Origin: Daphnia pulex
Taxonomy: Eukaryota > Arthropoda > Branchiopoda > Diplostraca > Daphniidae
Assembly (NCBI RefSeq): GCF_021134715.1
Contig: NC_060019.1
Span: 12,352,001 to 12,416,000, forward strand
DNA: 64,000 nucleotides
Direction: 5' to 3'
Shown: in pieces, positions 60,695 through 64,000 of the stretch
How positions within the stretch are numbered: the stretch's first letter is position 1
Layout of the letters: the number at the start of each line of letters is the position of its first letter
The notes under the pieces: generated by a model
What the model saw: the letters and a program-made list of their open reading frames with translations, nothing else
Told to the model about the DNA's origin: nothing
Databases searched by the model: none
Translations under genes and position numbers: made by a program

Positions 60695-63600
60695 TTAAAG
60701 TCTTTTGATAGAACATAGGAATTTAACAAGCGAAGACCAAAGAATTTTGGATTGGGAGAAAGCGTCTAATGGGACTGGCCACGACAGCTTTAACTCAACC
60801 GCAGAATTAATAAGGCTGACTCTGTGTACGGCGTGGCTGGTACAGACAAACAAAATATGAGCCACATCTTCCACTTCCCCTGAAAGGCAGGGACAGAGCG
60901 GTGACGGAGACTTTTTTATTTTAAAGAGAAAGTTGTTTAAGCCGCAGTGGCCCGAGAGAAAGCTGCAGAGAAAGAAGGGTAATTTAGAGGAGGACAAAAT
61001 CGAGGCGGATTCCACTGAGGGAAAGAACAAGCGGGTCTGGGCACCAGTATTTGCATTTTGCCAGGCTTCATTCCAAAGGGAAAGCATTTCTGACCGCAAC
61101 AGTCTTTTCCTGTGCAGACCAAGGGGTATGCCTGCTGGAGCTTCAGACGCCAGAATTTTGGCAGAGATAACGCCAGCAACTTGTAACGACGAGGGTGGCA
61201 GAAGCGCAGCTAGGGTAGAGATGGATCTCTTTAGCACCGTTTCGATTATTTTGAGGTGCAGAGGGAGGGTGTTGGCGAGAATGAGGGCCGCGTCAGTAGA
61301 CGTGGATTTGAACAGACGGCCAATTGTCAGCGCAAAAGGGCGTTGGGCGGATTTCAGGGCTGCAATTACACGCTTCCTGCGGATGGCCGAGGCCCAAACA
61401 GAGCAGTTGTATAGTATAGTGGGAATCACGGTTGTTTTATAAAGAAGAGAAATTGCATTACGCGAGAGGCCCCACGAAAGCCGACAGCATTTTAGAATAA
61501 GAAACAAAAGTTTTTTTACCGCAGCGCATTTGTTAGATATGTGGGTGTTCCAGCTGAGTTTGTCATCGATGGTTAGACCAAGGTACAGGCATGAGTGGGA
61601 ACGAGCAACACATACGTTGTCAACCTTCAAGGGCAGAGACGGCATGGTTCGTTTCGAGGAGAAGACCATGAAGACGGATTTTAAACCGTTGAAAGTAAGT
61701 TTGACCGAACGACCCCATGCTACAGAGGAATCGCACATTGCTTGAAGGTTGGCAAAAGCAGTATCATAGTTTTTGTCCATTGCACAGAGAACAATGTCAT
61801 CTGCATACGCCAAAATAAGGAAGGGGAAGGGGAAACTAAGGCTTAGCAGTTCCTCTATAAGAATGTTCCAAAGAAACGGCGAGAGGGCACTGCCTTGAGG
61901 ACAACCGAGCTCAGTGTTGGCAGTGAAGGTGTCCGAAGCGTTTTTCAAAATGCTTGAGCGAGAGCTGAGGAAGTCACCCAGAATTTTTACTAAAAACTGG
62001 GGGCAGCCTTTTTTGATCAGGCTGTTCAGAATGGCTGGGTGCCAGGTCGCGTCAAAAGCTGACTTAATGTCTAAAAAAGCACAACAAGTGACCATCTTCT
62101 TTTTTTTGTTGCCTTCGATTAACTTAATAAGAGAGAGGGAGGCCGTTTCTGTGGATAAACCTGCCCTGAAACCATGCTGACTGGGGCTGAACCAAGAGTG
62201 CGTAGCAGCCAAAGCTTTGAGTTTAGCAAGAATGATTTTCTCAAACAGTTTAGAGAGGCTGTTGATAATACTGATTGGTCTGAAACAGTTTGGGTGAAGG
62301 TAATTCGGCTTATTGTTTTTTTTAAGGATGACGATAGAGGCGGTTTTCCAGCAATTAGGAAAGTAGCCGAGGTTAAAGCAAACCGAGAAGAGGGCCGCTA
62401 AATGGGATTTTATTAAATCGAAGGAATGGCTTAGCCAGATGGACGAGATTCCGTCCGAGCCGGCGGACTTAGAGAGGCGTACACTATCGAAGGCCTGCTT
62501 AACTTCGGAAGGGAGGACCAGAAATTCCGTAGAGGAGAGAGGTGCTTCGCAGAAGGTAGTTGAGGAGAGCAGAGCGGATTTGTGAAATGAGTCATCTGGA
62601 GGGTTAGTCGGGAAGAAGTGCGAGCTGAAGGCAGAAAGGATGTCCTTTGGGTCGGTAATGGAAACTCCATCAATTAGTAGTTCTGAAGGATGATTGTTTA
62701 CTGGGGTGGATAACGTCAACTTTTTTAACTCTCCAAAAATATCTCCGTTTAGGTTATTGGAGCAGAAGGATTTCCAGCTTTCTTTTTTACCTGCTCTTAG
62801 GGTCCTTTGGTATTCGGCTTTGAGGTGACTGTACGCGTCTCTATTCCCTTGAGAGGGAGACTCACGGCTGAGTTTGTAGGCGACTTTCAGCTTTTTACGC
62901 AGAGACCACATCATATCGGACCACCAGGGCATCCTAGCAGGAGCTCGGGAGGGATGAAATGGGAGTTTACTTTTCAGAGCAGCCGACTTGATAGAGTCAG
63001 TCAAATTTGCAATGAATGCTTCGATATCCTGAGGAGAAGTAAACGTCTGTACAGTACTGGGGCTGGCCATGGAACCGAGGGAGGCTTCAAGGTTTGAGAG
63101 AAAAAGAGGCATGTTGCAGTTGGGAGGAGACGGAAGTCGGAACTCAGTACGTGCAGGCAGGGCAACACGACAACCAAAGGGCACACGGAAAGAGATAAAA
63201 GGGTGGTCCGAAAGAGACGGATAGGCCGGGTACAGCCAACCATTGAGGGAGACGGAGTCCCCAGCCAGGGTGACGTCAACAAAGGACGTGTTGGACGGCT
63301 TGTGTGAGAGTAGTTTGAGATTCACATTTGAAACAGAGAGAGCGTTATTTAGGAAGCAGAGCTCTAGGTCAACGCCGATGTGGTCAGTGCGAACGCTGTT
63401 CCAGGCCTGACTTTTGGCGTTGCAATCAATGCCGAAAAAGGCGTGTTTTTTTACGGCCGGCGGAATAGAATTAAAAATTGACTCGAGGTGTAGAGGAATC
63501 GATACCAGAGATGGTCTGCAGTAAATAGAAAAGCAGAACAGATCGTTGGACAGCTTGATGCCACAACAATTATTTGATAGACCAAAAATGCAGAGCGAAG

Positions 63601-63877
63601 CGTTCAAAGAACTTTTGGCAATAATCAGGGCGCCGAAAGCATGCTCGGAAGATAGATTGTGGAAAGAAGAGTAGCCAAGAGGAACGAATTTAGGCTCAAA
63701 CGAAGAAGACAGGGGGGACATAGCTGCATACGGCTCTTGAATTAAAATTACATCAATGTCAAGATCGAGTATCAATTGAGAGAGATTAAGCGCAGCGCAG
63801 CGCGAGTGCCTTAGATTGATCTGAAAGCACTTGAGTGGGGCAGACGCTTTACTGATGTTGTGATGGGCGACTGGCAT
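60695..63877 (-). CDS. Retrotransposon ORF2: AP-like endonuclease and reverse transcriptase
   Basis: 1,060 residues from ATG 63877. The open frame extends 34 codons further upstream to 63979, but those overlap ORF1. The N-terminal endonuclease (about 15-230) opens with FQINLRHSRCAALNL and contains LIQEPYA and FVDVTLAGD. The reverse transcriptase follows (about 480-760): FRPISIINSLSKLFEKI, HGFRAGLSTETA, FLDIKSAFD, GCPQGSALSPFLWNIL and the catalytic YADD (61807-61796, residue about 691). A C-terminal Cys-His motif (CPCLSGEVEDVAHILFVC) matches the zinc knuckle found in R1/Jockey-type elements. It nicks target DNA and copies the element RNA onto it. The clade is judged from motif style (QINL, GCPQGS), so R1, Jockey or a neighbour remain possible. 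No internal stop or frameshift. Confidence 0.93.
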   Translation of the reverse strand: MPVAHHNISKASAPLKCFQINLRHSRCAALNLSQLILDLDIDVILIQEPYAAMSPLSSSFEPKFVPLGYSSFHNLSSEHAFGALIIAKSSLNASLCIFGLSNNCCGIKLSNDLFCFSIYCRPSLVSIPLHLESIFNSIPPAVKKHAFFGIDCNAKSQAWNSVRTDHIGVDLELCFLNNALSVSNVNLKLLSHKPSNTSFVDVTLAGDSVSLNGWLYPAYPSLSDHPFISFRVPFGCRVALPARTEFRLPSPPNCNMPLFLSNLEASLGSMASPSTVQTFTSPQDIEAFIANLTDSIKSAALKSKLPFHPSRAPARMPWWSDMMWSLRKKLKVAYKLSRESPSQGNRDAYSHLKAEYQRTLRAGKKESWKSFCSNNLNGDIFGELKKLTLSTPVNNHPSELLIDGVSITDPKDILSAFSSHFFPTNPPDDSFHKSALLSSTTFCEAPLSSTEFLVLPSEVKQAFDSVRLSKSAGSDGISSIWLSHSFDLIKSHLAALFSVCFNLGYFPNCWKTASIVILKKNNKPNYLHPNCFRPISIINSLSKLFEKIILAKLKALAATHSWFSPSQHGFRAGLSTETASLSLIKLIEGNKKKKMVTCCAFLDIKSAFDATWHPAILNSLIKKGCPQFLVKILGDFLSSRSSILKNASDTFTANTELGCPQGSALSPFLWNILIEELLSLSFPFPFLILAYADDIVLCAMDKNYDTAFANLQAMCDSSVAWGRSVKLTFNGLKSVFMVFSSKRTMPSLPLKVDNVCVARSHSCLYLGLTIDDKLSWNTHISNKCAAVKKLLFLILKCCRLSWGLSRNAISLLYKTTVIPTILYNCSVWASAIRRKRVIAALKSAQRPFALTIGRLFKSTSTDAALILANTLPLHLKIIETVLKRSISTLAALLPPSSLQVAGVISAKILASEAPAGIPLGLHRKRLLRSEMLSLWNEAWQNANTGAQTRLFFPSVESASILSSSKLPFFLCSFLSGHCGLNNFLFKIKKSPSPLCPCLSGEVEDVAHILFVCTSHAVHRVSLINSAVELKLSWPVPLDAFSQSKILWSSLVKFLCSIKRL

Positions 63878-63879
63878 AT

Positions 63880-64000
63880 TCACTCGGTGGAAATGTAGTC
63901 GAGGTATTGAGCTACGGCTTTGGCCAGAGCAGGACAAGCGATAGATCCAACTTGGTGGTTTTGCTGACAATTCGCACATTTGAAGTCTTTAGGGAATGAT
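63880..64000 (-). CDS. Retrotransposon ORF1 (gag-like), 3' end only
   Basis: The last 39 or so codons of a minus-strand frame entering from the right edge and stopping at 63882-63880. It contains CANCQQNHQVGSIACP, a C-x2-C-x3-H-x6-C knuckle typical of the last zinc knuckle of R1/Jockey ORF1 nucleic-acid-binding proteins. The ORF2 ATG follows the stop after only two bases, which suggests termination-reinitiation translation of ORF2. The rest of ORF1 is outside the window. Confidence 0.75.
   Translation of the reverse strand, partial: SFPKDFKCANCQQNHQVGSIACPALAKAVAQYLDYISTE

Larger units (their letters stand above)
59922..64000 (-). mobile_element. Non-LTR (LINE) retrotransposon, R1/Jockey-like, 5' end beyond window
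   Basis: On the minus strand the element reads: end of ORF1 with a zinc knuckle, ORF2 with endonuclease and reverse transcriptase, a 3' UTR of about 760 nt with a tandem repeat, an AATAAA (59981-59976), a small hairpin (59966-59952) and a 16-nt A tail (T run 59922-59937 on plus). ORF2 has no stop or frameshift, so the copy looks young. The 5' end and left target-site duplication lie outside the window. Target-primed reverse transcription is the known mechanism of this class. Confidence 0.9.

Noticed and set aside
60933-62401. Plus-strand open frames antisense to ORF2
   Set aside because: Shadows of the reverse transcriptase ORF; no independent features.

Overview
The window looks like nuclear DNA of a small-genome arthropod, most probably a branchiopod crustacean such as Daphnia. 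The grounds are compact protein genes with many short introns (mostly about 60-450 nt, mostly GT-AG), animal-specific families (MIER corepressor, SGT, TIM17, neuropeptide GPCR, collagen and collagen prolyl 4-hydroxylase), many simple repeats, and a non-LTR retrotransposon. The species is inferred, not proven. Nearly every gene is split, so I rebuilt the exon chains by hand from splice sites, reading phase and family conservation. No tRNA, rRNA or CRISPR was found.

Layout: 1-5.0 kb has no supportable gene. 5.0-7.8 kb (+) is a secreted short collagen-like gene with a TATA-type promoter. 8.2-14.7 kb (-) is a tandem array of three HSDL1/3-ketoacyl-CoA-reductase-like SDR genes. 17.5-18.8 kb (+) is CDC123. 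22.2-26.3 kb (+) is the prolyl 4-hydroxylase alpha subunit, with two candidate mutually exclusive exons in the catalytic domain. 26.7-28.9 kb (-) is a dynein intermediate-chain-like WD protein, head-to-head with a MIER-type ELM2/SANT corepressor at 29.4-31.7 kb (+).

32.9-36.7 kb (-) is an unrecognised Q-rich coiled-coil gene. 36.8-42.9 kb is a gene-poor, microsatellite-rich stretch. 42.9-43.8 kb (-) is Tim17. 44.4-45.3 kb (-) is a Gly-rich membrane protein with its own TATA promoter. 46.2-47.7 kb (+) is SGT (SGTA/SGTB). 48.8-51.9 kb (-) is a rhodopsin-like neuropeptide GPCR whose first exon I could not find. 52-59.9 kb is repeat-rich non-coding sequence. 59.9-64 kb (-) is an R1/Jockey-like non-LTR element with an intact EN-RT ORF2, running off the right edge.

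The genes do not form a pathway. The one functional echo is a collagen-like gene about 15 kb from the enzyme subunit that hydroxylates collagen prolines, which may be coincidence. No clearly new system was found. The points most worth following are the duplicated P4HA exon, the diverging SDR triplet (one copy with 7 extra residues between catalytic Ser and Tyr, one with a GC-AG intron), the silk-like collagen, the unknown coiled-coil gene, and the retroelement's 3' hairpin and tandem repeat.
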